Below are positions 26,524-39,200 of a stretch of 64,000 nt of DNA, in pieces. The notes beneath the pieces were generated by a model. That model did not search any database and was not told the origin of the DNA. It was given only the letters and a program-made list of their open reading frames with translations. Position 1 is the first letter of the stretch. Each line of letters begins with the position of its first letter. Source of the stretch: Malurus cyaneus samueli (Eukaryota > Chordata > Aves > Passeriformes > Maluridae); contig CM019217.1 in the NCBI GenBank assembly GCA_009741485.1, positions 46,555,814 through 46,619,813 on the forward strand, in the 5' to 3' direction. A program made the translations under genes and the position numbers.

Positions 26524-26528
26524 CCTGG
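26524..26528. repeat. target-site duplication (5' copy) of solo LTR
   Basis: CCTGG immediately precedes the TGTC terminus of the LTR and is repeated immediately after its GACA terminus at 27095-27099. Confidence 0.8.
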
Positions 26529-27094
26529 TGTCCTGGTTTTGTCTGGGATAGAGTTAATATTCTTCCTAGTAGCTGGTGGCAGTGTTGTTTTAGGGCATGA
26601 AAATAACATGGATAACACACTGATATATTAGTTGTTGCTCAGTATTGCTTACTCTTGAGTACTTTTTAGTTTCCCATAACCTTCCAGTGAGAAGGTGCAC
26701 AAAAAGCTGAGAGGGAGCATGCCCAGGACATCTATCCTGAACTGACCAAAGGGATATTCCACACCAAGAGTGTCATGCTTGGTCTATGAACAGGAGGAAC
26801 ACTGGCCCAGAGGGGCTGCTTGCTGCTCAGGGACAGGCTGGGCATCAGTCAGTGGATGGTGAGCAACTGTACTGAGCATCACTTGTGTTTCTTGAGTTTC
26901 TCCCCCCTCTCTTTTTCATCACAATTATTATTATTATTATATTGTAATTTTTTCCCTGTAATTAAACTCTTCATATCTCAGCCCATAAGTTTTACCTATT
27001 TTTTCCAATTTTCCTCCCTGTGCCATGGAGGAGGAAGGGGAGTGAGTGAGAGGCTGTGTGGGACTCAGTTGCTGGTTGGGGTTCAACCATGACA
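26529..27094 (+). mobile_element. solo LTR of an avian endogenous retrovirus
   Basis: The element begins TGTCCTGGTTTTGTCTGGGA and ends with GGTTCAACCATGACA, giving TGTC...GACA inverted termini. It is bounded by the 5-bp duplication CCTGG. The order of blocks ('gatagagttaatattcttcctagtagctgg', 'taacacactgatatattagttgttg', 'agtttcccataacct', 'ggccagagggg...gggcatcagtcagtgg', an ATT microsatellite at about 26923-26941, then 'cccataagttttacct') is one I recognise as a common avian LTR type. An ATTAAA polyadenylation-type signal lies at 26961-26966. No internal gag, pol or env region and no second LTR flank it, so it is a solo LTR left by LTR-LTR recombination. A 5-bp duplication fits ERVL-class or some class I elements; the exact class is inference. 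The 566-bp length looks complete. The orientation follows the poly-A signal. Confidence 0.88.
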
Positions 27095-27099
27095 CCTGG
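27095..27099. repeat. target-site duplication (3' copy) of solo LTR
   Basis: CCTGG directly after the GACA end of the LTR matches the copy at 26524-26528, which fixes both boundaries of the insertion. Confidence 0.8.
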
Positions 27100-28419
27100 T
27101 ATTGAAATACACTACATATATTTCATTTTATTGCTTTGCAAATGTAGCAAGTATTTAAAACAAAGAAAAACTTCAGTGTATTTCTACCCACAAAGGATGA
27201 GCAATCTATTTACCATGCTATTATGCAGTGCAATGAAAAATCACGGCTAGGCTATTTCCAATGCTTAGCTCAAGCCCCCTCCTGAAAACACCAGTTTCAC
27301 AAAATTAAACCCTAATGCAAGATTAACATGCCTAAAGAAGTAAGCTGGTCTTTCATTTGTTTACTTCCTCTTTCCTTCCATGGATCCTTTTTCTCTTTGT
27401 CTTGCAAAGAAAATAATAAACTTAATAAAAAAAAAAGGAAAAAGATAGTGCTAAAAGACAGTAATAATATCACCATTCCTGAAAGTCAAAGGAAACTGGA
27501 GTATAAGAAAAGTAACTGTGGATTTAAAGCACTAAATCTGGCCTCAATAGCTGCTGCAAGTGGTCTCTGTTGTGCCTTTCTATTATGAAATGTCCTTTGC
27601 AACCTTTCTGGCAATCTCACCATTGATGACACAAAGCTTCTCTTGTGACAACTTGCTCCTTCCAAAATTGGAAAGCAATTCCACTCTACAATGACACGTG
27701 GACAATGTTTGGCAACCCATCTTTCTGCTCAAAGCAATATCCATTCTCATGCCCTTCACCCTCTTGCCTCAGAGTTTGTCCTGGCCATTCATGGAGGCTG
27801 CCTGGCAGCTGTAGAAACTGGAGTGTCAAATTCTGTAATGAAGTATTCCAGGACTGGAAAATTGGTGTTAATGTTGACCTACGGATTTGGCTAATTAAAG
27901 CAATATATATTAGGTATTAATATCACTGGCAGTTCTTAGTCAGCTCTCTGAACACTAATTAGATGTTTAAAATTCCACCATATGCAATCAGTGGAAAACA
28001 TTTGCAGCTTGTTAGCAAAGCTTCATGAAAGAAATGAGAAAGACTATCAACATTTCAAGCTGCAGTATTTTCCTGTAAGAATCAAATGGAAAAAACTGTA
28101 TGTTTGATGGTTCATAATAGGCCTACTCTAGTGCAATTCATAAAAGCTAATACTGCCCTTTCCTATTTGAAAAAAAAAAAAATTGTATGAACTAATATTC
28201 CCATTGCACTTTACCTTGAACTCCTCTGGGTGCTTAATGCTGCAGGTGAGTTTCCATTTTATGTTCATGGTAATAGCTTATAAATCTTTTAGACTAAAAA
28301 CAGTGACACATGCAAATATTTGCCTCCATTCTGGAAAAGTTGCTTCTCTTACATTGGTTAAGTAGGTTGGACTGGGTTTTGGATTTTTTGTGGTTTGTAT
28401 TTGTGTTTTGGGGTTTTTC

Positions 28420-28437
28420 TTTTTTTTTTTTTTTTTT
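28420..28437. repeat. poly-T run (18 bp) after a GT-rich stretch
   Basis: An uninterrupted T run follows G/T-rich sequence at 28374-28415. This low-complexity sequence could also be the poly-A tail of an unrecognised minus-strand retroposed copy. Confidence 0.75.
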
Positions 28438-30461
28438 CTTTTCAGAGCAAAAAATAAATTGTTGAGAAGAATTGCTCAGAATCCAAATATTTTTTTGGGA
28501 GATTTCTGATGTAAGGGTGTAAGGGAAAAAGAGAAGAAAAGGGAACCATTGATTTTAATGGGCAGAATATCCCAGTCACACTAGTGAGAGCTAATTACAA
28601 AGTGTTTTAAGGTATGTCTGCCATAACAAGTGGAAATGGAACAGAGTAAATTGTTGCATCTTGTCACAGTTGTTGTAACACTAACTTCAGCTGACTTCTT
28701 AGACTTACAGCGCAAAGAGAAAACAGGTGATTACTATGACAAACTCCTAAAGGTTTTATATAAAAACAATACAAAAGGTCAAATTCAAATTTTACCAATT
28801 ATGAAGCTGGGGTATTTATTTTATGGGCTCCTACAAAATCTGTTTGGCATTCATGCTCTGTGTAAATGTCAAGGTAGCTATCAAGCACAGTCTCCATTTT
28901 CACAGAAGCAAAGTTTCCACGTTCTTTTGGCAAGCATTGTGCAGGCAAAGTGTCACAGCAGCAGGTCTGAACTAGATGCATTGTACTGTATTTGTGTATA
29001 TCAGAAGTGAAACTTAATTTGTCTTTACATCAAGGGCCAAGTGTTTTAAAGTTTTTAAATTAAAACTGCATAGTGCCTGCCATGCAAAACTCGAAGTGGT
29101 AACCACTTCACTTCTTGCTGTATGCTCTGACTAGTGTTCATGTGGATTACATTTTAATATTAGGCTGGAAGCTTAATTATAAAGGATTATTAGCAGATCA
29201 TGGGAGTATTGCAGTGAGAGAGGGTCACGCAGAGTAGAATATTAAGAGCTGTCTAATCTTTGACCACTTTCTCCATATGATTTTGGAATCATCATGCAAA
29301 TAGAGCTACTCACAAAACTGCTCAAGGCATTTTCTTCCTCTCAGAGTTCTACTGCTGGATCTCCTGAAGTAACCTGATTGTTTGGCTGGTAGGCTTTTTG
29401 GGGCAGGGACCATGTGTTTCCCTCATGCTTTTGCATCCTGTTAAACATACCTTTGGAGTCAGACAGATAATAACTTGCTTTGTATGTGGAAGTCCTGTGG
29501 CAGTAAAGACATTTTGGAGGATAGGAGATAACACATGTGAGGGACATTGGAGTCAAGATAAAACATGTGTGTATAGAAAGTCAATCTGAAAACAGGTCAT
29601 AATAAAATTGCATTAAAGTGTAGGACTAATGAAGGCAGTTAAGCTTTATTTGATAGGAGTGATCAGAATACAGCAACACTATTTTTCTGTAGAGCAATGC
29701 AGTGAGGTTTTAAAATAGCACTTATGTTGGCTTTTGTCACATTAACTGTGGGAACTCTGGTGGAAATACATTTAGGTACTTGAAGACCATAAGTTCAGAG
29801 ATAAGCCTGGCCGATACCGTGAACAGCTTGCCTGAGAGGTAAATTGCATGCAGAAACTAAACATGACAGCCAAAGATAAAGCACTTATTATGATTAATAC
29901 CAGAAGATGTAACAGGCTTTACTTACTGCAGCCCCAGGAAACCTCACTTTTACCAGATAATGTTTACAACTCCAATTGCACTCACAGGGCAACCACATGC
30001 TTTTTAAGTAGATGGTCTCTTATCTGTGAAACTTCTCACCCATGTGAATTTTAACTTCTGCATTATTCATGGGAATGTTTTAGGAGATTTACAAGTCTGT
30101 AAGATTTTGTACACCTATTAAAAACCTAAAATAGTCTGACAGCAAGACAAATTTTTAAGAATGCTGTAGATGAGGAATGTGACAGTCTTCTTGTGAAGGT
30201 TTACACTATGGAGATTGCTAAATTAACATGTAGAAGGTGGGAAGCATGTTTCACTCCCATATGTATATTGTCCTATAAACAGCTGCACAAATGGCCATAC
30301 TGCATTCCTCATCTCCTATATGACAAATGGCAAAGTACTATTTCACTTAAAAGCAGTAAAAATAAAATAAAAATACCAGAATTAAATATTTTCAACGTTA
30401 TTTCAGCATCTTTTAGAACTTTCAGTTCCATTTAAGTCATTCTAATTTAGATTTTTAGCTG

Positions 30462-30482
30462 CATTTCTGAANCATTTCTGAA
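30462..30482. other. ambiguous base N inside a 10-bp direct duplication
   Basis: CATTTCTGAA at 30462-30471 is followed by a single N at 30472 and then by an identical CATTTCTGAA at 30473-30482. A lone N flanked by exact copies of the same 10-mer is what an imperfect contig join or unresolved consensus produces. The duplication may therefore be an assembly artefact, not genomic sequence. Confidence 0.8.
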
Positions 30483-31065
30483 ATTTATTTTGCTTCGGTA
30501 AACAGAATAAATCCTGGTGGAAAGATATTAATGTCACTTCTTTCAGCTCAGCAGAAAAACCAAATTGTTCTTCTAATTTAAATTTTGTTCCATAACCTGA
30601 TAATAATCAGTACCTACACTACAGGACTATGATTCCAATGTAAACCACTACAAAGGAGATTTTCTTCAAATACAGTTTTAAATGTGGCAGATAAAAAGAG
30701 AATTTTTCTTTTTTTACAGAATGAGTAATAGACAATGTATAAAACATTGGAAAGGAATATAAAAGCAACAGACAGGCCATATGGAACATTATGGTAGAGG
30801 AAAGCACTTTCTATAATATTTGAAGTATTTTGAGTTACTCGGCCTGTACTACAACACTAATTCACAGTAGCCGTTAGGAAAAAGATTTAATTTCCTCATG
30901 ACTATAGAATGCACCAGAATGGTATTGCGATAATGATAAAATTATTAAAATAAAGTTGTGAGAGGACTATTGAACTTTTTAATAGTGTTTTTGCAAAATT
31001 ATTTACCTATTAAATCATAGAGCACCTAAACGTAAGCCAAAGAAATGATCACATCCTCTTGTTAG

Positions 31066-31097
31066 ACACACACGCATACACATACACACACAGACAA
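31066..31097. repeat. imperfect CA-rich microsatellite
   Basis: Interrupted CA dinucleotides with CG, TA and GA interruptions. It is short and impure, so it is probably low in variability. Confidence 0.7.
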
Positions 31098-32467
31098 ACA
31101 GAGCATATGCAGCCAAAGGAGGAAGCAGCAGGGAACATATGTCCACCTAAAAATGCTCCCAGAGCTAGGAATCTGCCCTCACTCAGCCAGGAAGACAGAC
31201 TGACAGTGGTAACGAGACATCAGCAACTCAAGGAAAGCAGCTACAGCCCTTTCTGTGTGGCAAATGGAAGCAGAAAGCGGATTGATAAGAACGATGCTGT
31301 CACCCTGGGACTGCTCTCAATCAACACAACCAGTGCTTGAAAAACCATGAGCAGCTGGATGACTGGAGACGTCACCCCTCCACGCCCTCATCCCTCCAGT
31401 CCCCGTGACCCCACACTGTCTGCAGGGCATCCTGCAAGTGGAGCTTGCCTGTGACCTAGGTCAGACAGGGCTGATGTCCCCATGTCACTCCCAGGCCCTT
31501 GAGAGTGTGCAGGGACGCTGGTTTAACAGATTTCAGTATAGCAAAGCTGCATGTGAGCCGATATCTTTCCTACCAGTCTCCAATGGTCTCTGTGATGCAC
31601 TGAGTAGAGTCAAATGACTGCTGATTTTTTTTGCTTCTCTGACTAAAGGAGGCAATGAAAAGGAAATTAATCTTAGCTCGACTTAAAAGCATTTTTAAAT
31701 TTATTAAGGAAAAAGCAATAAAATTTCTTTGATTCAGCAATAACAAGAGAACTATTTCTCCTTGTTTTCTTCTCTTTGGGACTGTCATTGTTAAGATCTT
31801 TTTTTCAGAAAACTGAAGTACCCTAGACAATGATATTCTGAAACCGTAAGCATAGTCACACACTTATCTTCTTACTAGTCTTTCCAGAAATGAATAGTTT
31901 AGAATTTCCCAATAAATGCAACCTGAATTTATTGTGGTTTTCATTCCACAGACTCACCTTCTGAGTGATCCCAAAATGTTCTCTCTGTCTCTTATTTTTG
32001 TTTTCTGGTCAGTGAAGAGCTGCAGGAAACAAAAATTAACTGTGCTCCGATACTGGTCTCTTACGACACTGTGCATGTATGAGCAAGGGAGAAAAATCTC
32101 ACGAGATAAACTCCAACATTGTAACAGAAGCATCAATACTCTATTTCCAGAGAATAAATCATTTGTATAATAGGATTTTATTTATCAGCTTAGAGAATTG
32201 GTTCAATTTCAAGATCAAACTACTCAGTATAGGTTAAATAATTCTGAACTTATATAAGCCATATCATTGCTGATACCGTAACATTGTTTTATGCATACAA
32301 AGTACTCAAATTTTTATTTGCTAAAAGAAAGCAGCAATAAATAACAAAATCCAAAGCAATGAGTCAAGAACTCCATGCTTTTTTTCACTTTCCAAATTTT
32401 TATTTTTAAAATCTTTAAACCAGTTTTAGTCGATTGTGAATATATCTAATAAATTTAGACTGCAGCC

Positions 32468-32508
32468 TTTTTTTTTTTTTTATTTTATTTTTATTTTTTA
32501 TTTTTTTT
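32468..32508. repeat. T-rich low-complexity tract
   Basis: A run of T is followed by repeated TTTTA/TTTTTA units for about 40 bases. It could be simple sequence or an old, decayed poly-A tail on the minus strand; no retroposon body was recognised beside it. Confidence 0.75.
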
Positions 32509-34248
32509 AATAAAAGGAATTTGTTTTCTTTCCTCTTCCCTGAAACAGTCAATTTGGGAAAACAACCCTATGTGCCATGTTTATCCACTAGCTTCAAAAA
32601 CATTTTCAGTGGGGAGAATTCCTTAGTATGATGTTAAACCTCTGGTCATACTGGGCTATAAGATGCACTGGTTAAAGAGTCAGCAGCATGACAGCTAAGG
32701 TGTTAACCTGGTTCTCGAGGGATCAGCCTCAAACTCCAGCTCTGTACTTTTAACCTTGAGACCTGAGCCTCATTCCTTGCTTTCTCTTGAATTTTGTCTT
32801 TTGCAATGGGCAAAATCTCTTGGAATTCAATCAGAATGTGTCAGGTTCCTCATAAAATAAAATGATATCAAGTTTATATAAAACAGAAAAAAAAAGTTCT
32901 CCCAAATAGAGAATATATATACAACATAGTATATAATTTCCTGGCAATAACTAAACTCCAAGATATTTCTTCTTAATTAAATTAAATCAATGCAGCAGAT
33001 TTTTTTCCTGTTTGTATTTTTTATTAATTAAATCTGCACCATCTGCCTCTGTTTATCTGTTTCACAATCCTTTCATCTAGCATTGTATGTTTATCTTTTA
33101 AATGCATATTAGCTTTTAGGATGGATTTTGCAACTGCAGAATGGTAGCTGCAAAGGCAGTTGTACTGAAAGGATAATTGAAAGCTACAAAATAGCAGCAC
33201 AGAAAGCACTGGAAGCACAGAAAAATAAGGGAAAAAATCATCTAACAGAATAGGTGATCAAAATAATGCTTTGTTAACAAGAATTCGTTTAAACACAGCA
33301 GCATAACACAGAGAGACCTCTTCTACATGAGCAAGGATGTGGGATTAGTTTCTATATACTCACATTAATAATTCAGAATACAAACAGAAGAATGGCAGAT
33401 CTGTCAATCTAACATATAAAGCACTCTTTTTATTAAAATAGTCAGCTTTCTCCCAAAATGGATATTAAATGGTTCTGTACCCTGTAGTAGCATGCAAGTT
33501 ACAAAATGTATATGTGTGTATGTTTATTAATGAACTTGAGCTCTCATAATCTGCTATGAATTTAGTCTTTATTCCTAGAATTTTTCTCTCTTAGAACAAA
33601 AGTCTCAAAAAATGTCCTCCTGAAACTGCATATTGCATCTCAAAGTACATGGATCATTATACAGAGTCCTTAAGATGAGACTAATTTATCATATTGAATT
33701 TCAGGTGGTAACATTCTCCCCAAACAACCAAAATCGAGTGCTGTTTGCCTCAATTAATGGACAGCCTTGTAATGGTCTTTCAGCATGAAAAATATAAGTG
33801 TAATAACTTTCAATGCTGAATAGCTGAATAATGAATCTTTCTGCTCTGATTTACATCATGGACAGTGATAAATTATGATTTTTTACACAGTTTTGAACTA
33901 TAAGTGATAGTGGAGTTCAACAGAAGTTATCTATCGCAAACACATTTTTTGTAAAATTTTTGGGTTTGTTCTGGTAACAAATTTCGAATGAAGTTATACA
34001 CAGACACGAGAGACTCATGGTAAGAATTTAAATAATTGTGATTTGATGCAACACAATAAAAAACTAGTCTTGTTGTCTGCTAGAAGATACAAGTGATTTC
34101 TATAGGTACAGATCATTGATTTAAAGGTAACAGATAAAGAAAAAGCTGAGAGGAATAGGGGAATTATTTCTCAACATGTACTGTTTGACAGAAGGTTTAC
34201 AAAACCCCACATCTTTTCCTCTTTTTATACCATTAAGTGAAATTAGCT

Positions 34249-34316
34249 TTTAATTTAATTTAATTAATTTGAAGGACACTAATTAATTTAATTTAATTTA
34301 ATTTGAAGGACACTAA
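34249..34316. repeat. tandem duplication of a 34-bp unit with TTTAA-rich body
   Basis: AATTTGAAGGACACTAA occurs at 34266-34282 and again at 34300-34316, an offset of exactly 34 bp. The intervening sequence is made of AATTT/TTTAA units that also precede the first copy. It is a local duplication of about 34 bp in non-coding DNA. Confidence 0.85.
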
Positions 34317-36061
34317 GGCATTTTGGGGCTTTAAAAAAAAATTTAAATATCTGGAAATGTAAGAATTTTAAGCACATGTAACAATGTAATAACCTATGAG
34401 TAACACTAACTATCAGTCTGACTCTTTCTCCAGCAGTCTTCTCCAGGCCAGTTACATCTACAAATACCAAGATACAAGGCAACACTTAATAATAGAAAGA
34501 GTCAGACAGGATGAGCTTCTAGAGAGGCATCATCTAATTGGAAAATTCCAATGTGCAAAGGCCATCATCAGACTGAGCAGTTCTCACATCACTGCACATT
34601 AGCAGTAGAAAAATGACCTTGGTATGTAACAAAGCCAAGTCTCCGCAATGATTTGGAGAAAGAGGAGAATTTAAGGACTGTGCACTGGCTCCTTATCAAG
34701 TTTAAATCTTTACCAGACAAGATTCCAGTGGAAATCCAAATGCACAGGTTCTGAAGGATCACCATTTCTCCTAAATTACCCTCAGACAGCTTGAGACAGG
34801 TCTAATTTCACTAAACAAGTGCAAGGCACCCTTTCAGCATGCTGCTTCCATGTGTCCTGAGCTGTGATATACATACCACAGCCATCCTCACACCCCTCCT
34901 GAAAGCGTCCCACAGGTGCAGATTTGGCCCTGTTGTTCAGCAAGCCAGCCAACAAAATTCCTTCCTCCCCTTAGCACATGGGAAGTTTGGATGTATATTT
35001 TTCAATTGCTCAATTCAGCAGTCCATTCTGCTCTATCTCAATGTAAGTATAAAGAAAAGCCAAATTGTCATACTTCCAATTCTCCATCACTGGCCTGCAA
35101 ATAAGGTCAGTTTACGTCTTCTGAAGTAAATATATATATGCAGGTTTTGTTTCTATCTACCAGATGTATTATTCCTTAAATGTGGAATCATTCTAATTTA
35201 GGGTCTAATCCTGTAAAAACTTGCCACCCTGCTTTTTTAGGCCTTGCAAAACTATTTTATTTATTTTCATCATAAGCATCATAAGCCTATCAGAAGATTT
35301 TTGAAAGACTGCTCTGGCTCAGTAGCCAGAAGTTATTTATCAAATATTAAAAGGACAGTCCTGAAACTTTATTTTTATTTTAAATTGACTTGCTAAATCT
35401 GACAAAATATATTAGGATTTCTGATTTTATAAGTTAAGAATCAATTCCTTCTTCAATTGTACTTAAGAAGTGCCACTGATTCTGGTGGAAGATCTGTCGA
35501 TGAATATGGGACAGCAATTTTAGATTGCACAATACACTATTCTTCTGCTAAAATCTTTATTATTCATTGACTTTGCAAGGGCCAGAATAAACTGATACAA
35601 AACCTATACCTCAAAAGTCTCCAGATTTAGGCCAGAAAAAATGGATCCTATCTTTGAATCAAACAATTTGAGACTTGCACAGGAATTAATAATAAAAAGA
35701 AAACAAATGTATTAATTAAGTAATTGGTTCTCAGCTACGCATAGGATGAATATCAATATTCAGTATTTCACCTTCAGTGCATAAACCAGAAAAACAAACA
35801 CGAAAATACTAATAATCAAATAATTTTGATTTACAGATGTCCAGGTCTCGGTGACAGAACAACTCCAGGTAACCTAGACAGAATGTGGCTCTACTTCCCC
35901 TCCTTAGAAGTGAAAGCTCCTAACAGAGTTTTGAACAAAACTGAAGTGTTTGTTCAGCATTGGCAAAATCAGACTTTCATTGACTTCAGTGAGAAATTAG
36001 GAAACCAAAAGAATCTTATTGTTTGCAATGCTGAAGCATAAATTAGATCTTGCATGTACAG

Positions 36062-36294
36062 CTGGGGAAGACCTGTGGGTGTTATTTGACAAGAAGCTTG
36101 ACCTGCCCTGGCAATGGCACGCTCACAGCCTAGAAAGCCAACCATGTCCTGGGCTGCATCCAGAGCAGTGTGGGCAGCAGGGCGAGGAGTCCCCCTCTGC
36201 TCAGCTCTCATGAGACCCCACCTGTGTGAGAATGCTGCATCCAGCTGATGTTTAAGGACCTTTCCAACCTAAGCCATTCTATAATTCTATGATG
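36062..36294 (+). mobile_element. CR1 LINE fragment with internal deletion
   Basis: The 5' part (about 36062-36243) corresponds to the C-terminal region of CR1 ORF2. The diagnostic DNA blocks are 'gggaagacctgtgggtgtt', 'gacaagaagcttgacctg', 'agaaagccaaccatgtcctg', 'gggctgcatccagagcagtg' and 'catgagaccccacctgtg'. The 3' part (about 36244-36294) jumps straight to the terminal CR1 sequence, 'gatgtttaaggacctttcca' then 'acctaagccattctataattctatgat'. Intact CR1 has several hundred bases between these blocks, so this copy carries an internal deletion with its junction near 36243-36250. Frameshifts and stops make it non-functional. Confidence 0.87.
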
Positions 36295-39200
36295 CACCCC
36301 CAAGTTAGCATATGAACACATGGGCACGCAGATCATTGAACATGGTAGGTGGAGACTGGATTCACTGCAAATCAGCTTTCTGGTACAAATGCAGAACCCA
36401 GCACCTCCAGGACTCCGCAAGAACAATCCTGCTTGGCAACCTACAGGTTTAGGAACTGGAATTTAGAACTCCCCCACAAGTGTACAGGAGATGCATAGTA
36501 GCTGCAACATGCCTGACATGGCTCTTGTTCACTGAAAATCCATTGTGGAGGACTGCAGGGCCTCATTGTAGGTCACCATGGCCTCCTGTCTCAAAGGAGT
36601 ACTGCTTCCAAGACAAGTAGGTATTTCTAAATTATTTTTAGGATTATTAAAGCATGCTCTCCGTACCAGATGTGAGCTCTGCAGTGGCAGCTGAACTTTG
36701 CAAGTCTACTGGAGTGCATTAGAAGAGTGGGAAGCTCTATGACCACAGGAGGAATGTAGGGCTTGCCCATTCCTGCTCAATTTCAAACAGCACTTCTGTG
36801 AGTGTTTAGGAGACAGAGACATTTAGCTGTACATTTCTCTCTCTCCTCCCTTCACCCTCCCCCTCATCTTTATTACAGTAAAGTGTTTCATGCATTCACC
36901 ACAGTATTTCCTTTAACAAAATTCTTCCTTCTGCCTCAGAACCACGCACAACCTGGCACTTGGGGAAACTTTTCAGCTACTTTACCATATGCATCATGTC
37001 TAAAAATAAATCTACGAGGTTTTTGACTACAAAGACAAAAAGGTCATCCTTCCTCTGCACAGACTTTTGTTCTTATTTAAAAACGAGCTGCTGTGAAATA
37101 GTACTTTGTTAAGTCTGTTGTGAAATATCTGTAAATGTAAAAGATCAACTGATTCAGACCTGCCAATTTTATTTTACTGGCAACAAGTTTTCTTATAAAG
37201 CAAGTGAGATCTGAGCTAAATAAGCGATATTACTTTTAATGAGGCAATGCACAACCTCTCTTTCTCTCTCATTCCTAAGTGTTTTGTTATAACTTATTTA
37301 TTTAGGTGAATTAATTTTTTCCTGGGTATAGTTTTTTTTTTTTACCTCACAACTTACATATCTATTAAAATGCCACATATGGGAGTGGTAACAGTATCCT
37401 TGTGTAGACTTCTCATTTTTGCTGATTTTACTGAGAGTCTGGCTAGCTTCACAAAGTATCCAGATAAGGCAAATTGCTCATGTCATGTGAACTGTCTCAG
37501 AGAAAAGAGTTCTGCCAATGGCTTTAGTGTATCTGTGCCAGTAAACCATATATATTTAGAATTTATTATTTAAATCGGAATACACTATTAATAAAAACCC
37601 CAGTAAATAAAGCAAAGAATATTATCAAGTTTCAGTTTGGGCTGAAAAAAAAATTAGCTAATTCTCTTTGTACTGGAGGTTGCTGATATATCAAATTTAG
37701 AGAAGCAGCCTGACTTTTTTTCTGGACAAACTAATGAAGTTAGCATGTAAACTAAAATCAAGATTCTCCTGTATGTTAAAATAGCAGTGCATCATGGGGT
37801 ACTTTTAAAATGATTTAGGAAGGTTGCTCCTTTTAATTCCTTTCAAAACCAAGCATTTCTAAATAAAAGCTACGTGGGCTCTTGAATGAATTATGTCCTT
37901 TGTCAAACATTTCACTGCCAGGTCACAGCCCCCCATGAATCAAACAGGTTTGGTGAAATCTGCAAATGAGTATTTCACTCTCATCAGGGAAAGAGACTGC
38001 TATGAGATGGAGGTTTATTATTAGAATATGGCTTTTAGGCAACCGGTCTAAATGACCTGTGCTTTGAACGTGGAAACTGTGAATGAGAACAGTAATGACA
38101 AAGAGTATCATGAAAAGACTAAAAACCAGTTGAATGAAATCCTACCAGGAGTCTGATTGTACACTGCTTCACATCATCTCTTAGTCATAGACATCGTTAC
38201 AAAGCCAGTATGAAATTTAGACAGGTTTTTACATTGATTTTGCACTGATCTCTCATACTAAAGAGTGGACAAGAAGCTCAGATTTATATTTACATTTGTT
38301 TTGACCTTTCTCATACTTGAATGATACACATATTGTTATCTTGATACATGATTTTCACATATAAGAATGCTATATATAGATCCACAAAATTTAAATATAT
38401 ATGTTTTAAGTATGTACTTAGCTACACACACATATATTTCTCTTCTTTATTGCTGAAAACTTAAGTTCTAAGAAATCTTTTTCATACAAATAAATGAAGA
38501 GCAGCTTGAGTAACTGGCTTTAGTCTGTATCTACTGGATAATTTCTGAATGTTTGCTTTCAGTTTTAAGCCATGCTTGCATATTATTACCAGTGACAGTA
38601 AAGCACACATTTGTAGGTAATGCTCTAATCTTACAGCCAACTCCAGTAATCTTGCACTGTGAAGGGCTTCTGAATGAAATTGTTTTACTGCCAATATGTA
38701 TGTGAAATACAATAGCTGTATATACATGGCAAAAATCATAGAAGCATAACTTAGTTGGGGTGAAAGGAAAAAGGTAAGCAGTCAATGATATGCGAAACTT
38801 CTCTAGATGCTCCCTCTAATTCACAGGCAAAAACAGTTTTTTTTCTGCAAATCTTAGCCTATTCTCTATGCCTTTGTTTCCAAGGGGAACTCTGCAGGAA
38901 TTCAGTATGACTTTCCCATGTTGTCAGCAATACATACAGATTTCCTGTGTAAGCAGCTCTCTGCAGCATTTTTCACTCTGTTTTGGAAGTGGGATAATCC
39001 CTCTGACCTGGAACTAATTTCATTATTATGTGTGCATGTGGGGAAGCTAACATACCATAGCTGATACTTCATACATTCACAGCTTACCTAACTATGTAGT
39101 AACATCCCTATGTGTAGCAAAAATGCAATACCATGGAAGAAGATCTATGGAAGATTTTCTATTTTAATTTAATTCCTGTTTTTCCATACTAACCTACAGC

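Larger units (their letters stand above)
27100..36061. other. non-coding tract with small local duplications, no gene recognised
   Basis: About 9 kb of AT-rich sequence. ORFs up to 126 codons (28630-29010 +) match nothing I recognise. Contents noted separately are a poly-T run near 28420, a short palindrome at 29093-29109, an ambiguous base at 30472, a CA-rich run at 31066-31097, a T/A-rich low-complexity tract at 32468-32508, a 34-bp tandem duplication at 34249-34316, and a possible L2-like fragment near 34678-34720. Sequence around 31360-31560 is somewhat GC-richer than its surroundings but shows no CpG clustering and no exon I can defend. Confidence 0.55.

Noticed and set aside
28630..29010. 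126-codon plus-strand ORF
   Set aside because: No recognisable family or domain, and no splice or promoter support.
31360..31560. GC-richer patch as a possible CpG island or promoter
   Set aside because: Few CpG dinucleotides, no TATA or initiator context, and no exon downstream.
32690..32850. MIR-like sequence ('aactccagctctgtactttt' then 'aaccttgagacctgagcctc')
   Set aside because: The similarity is limited to scattered short words and does not keep the order of the MIR core.
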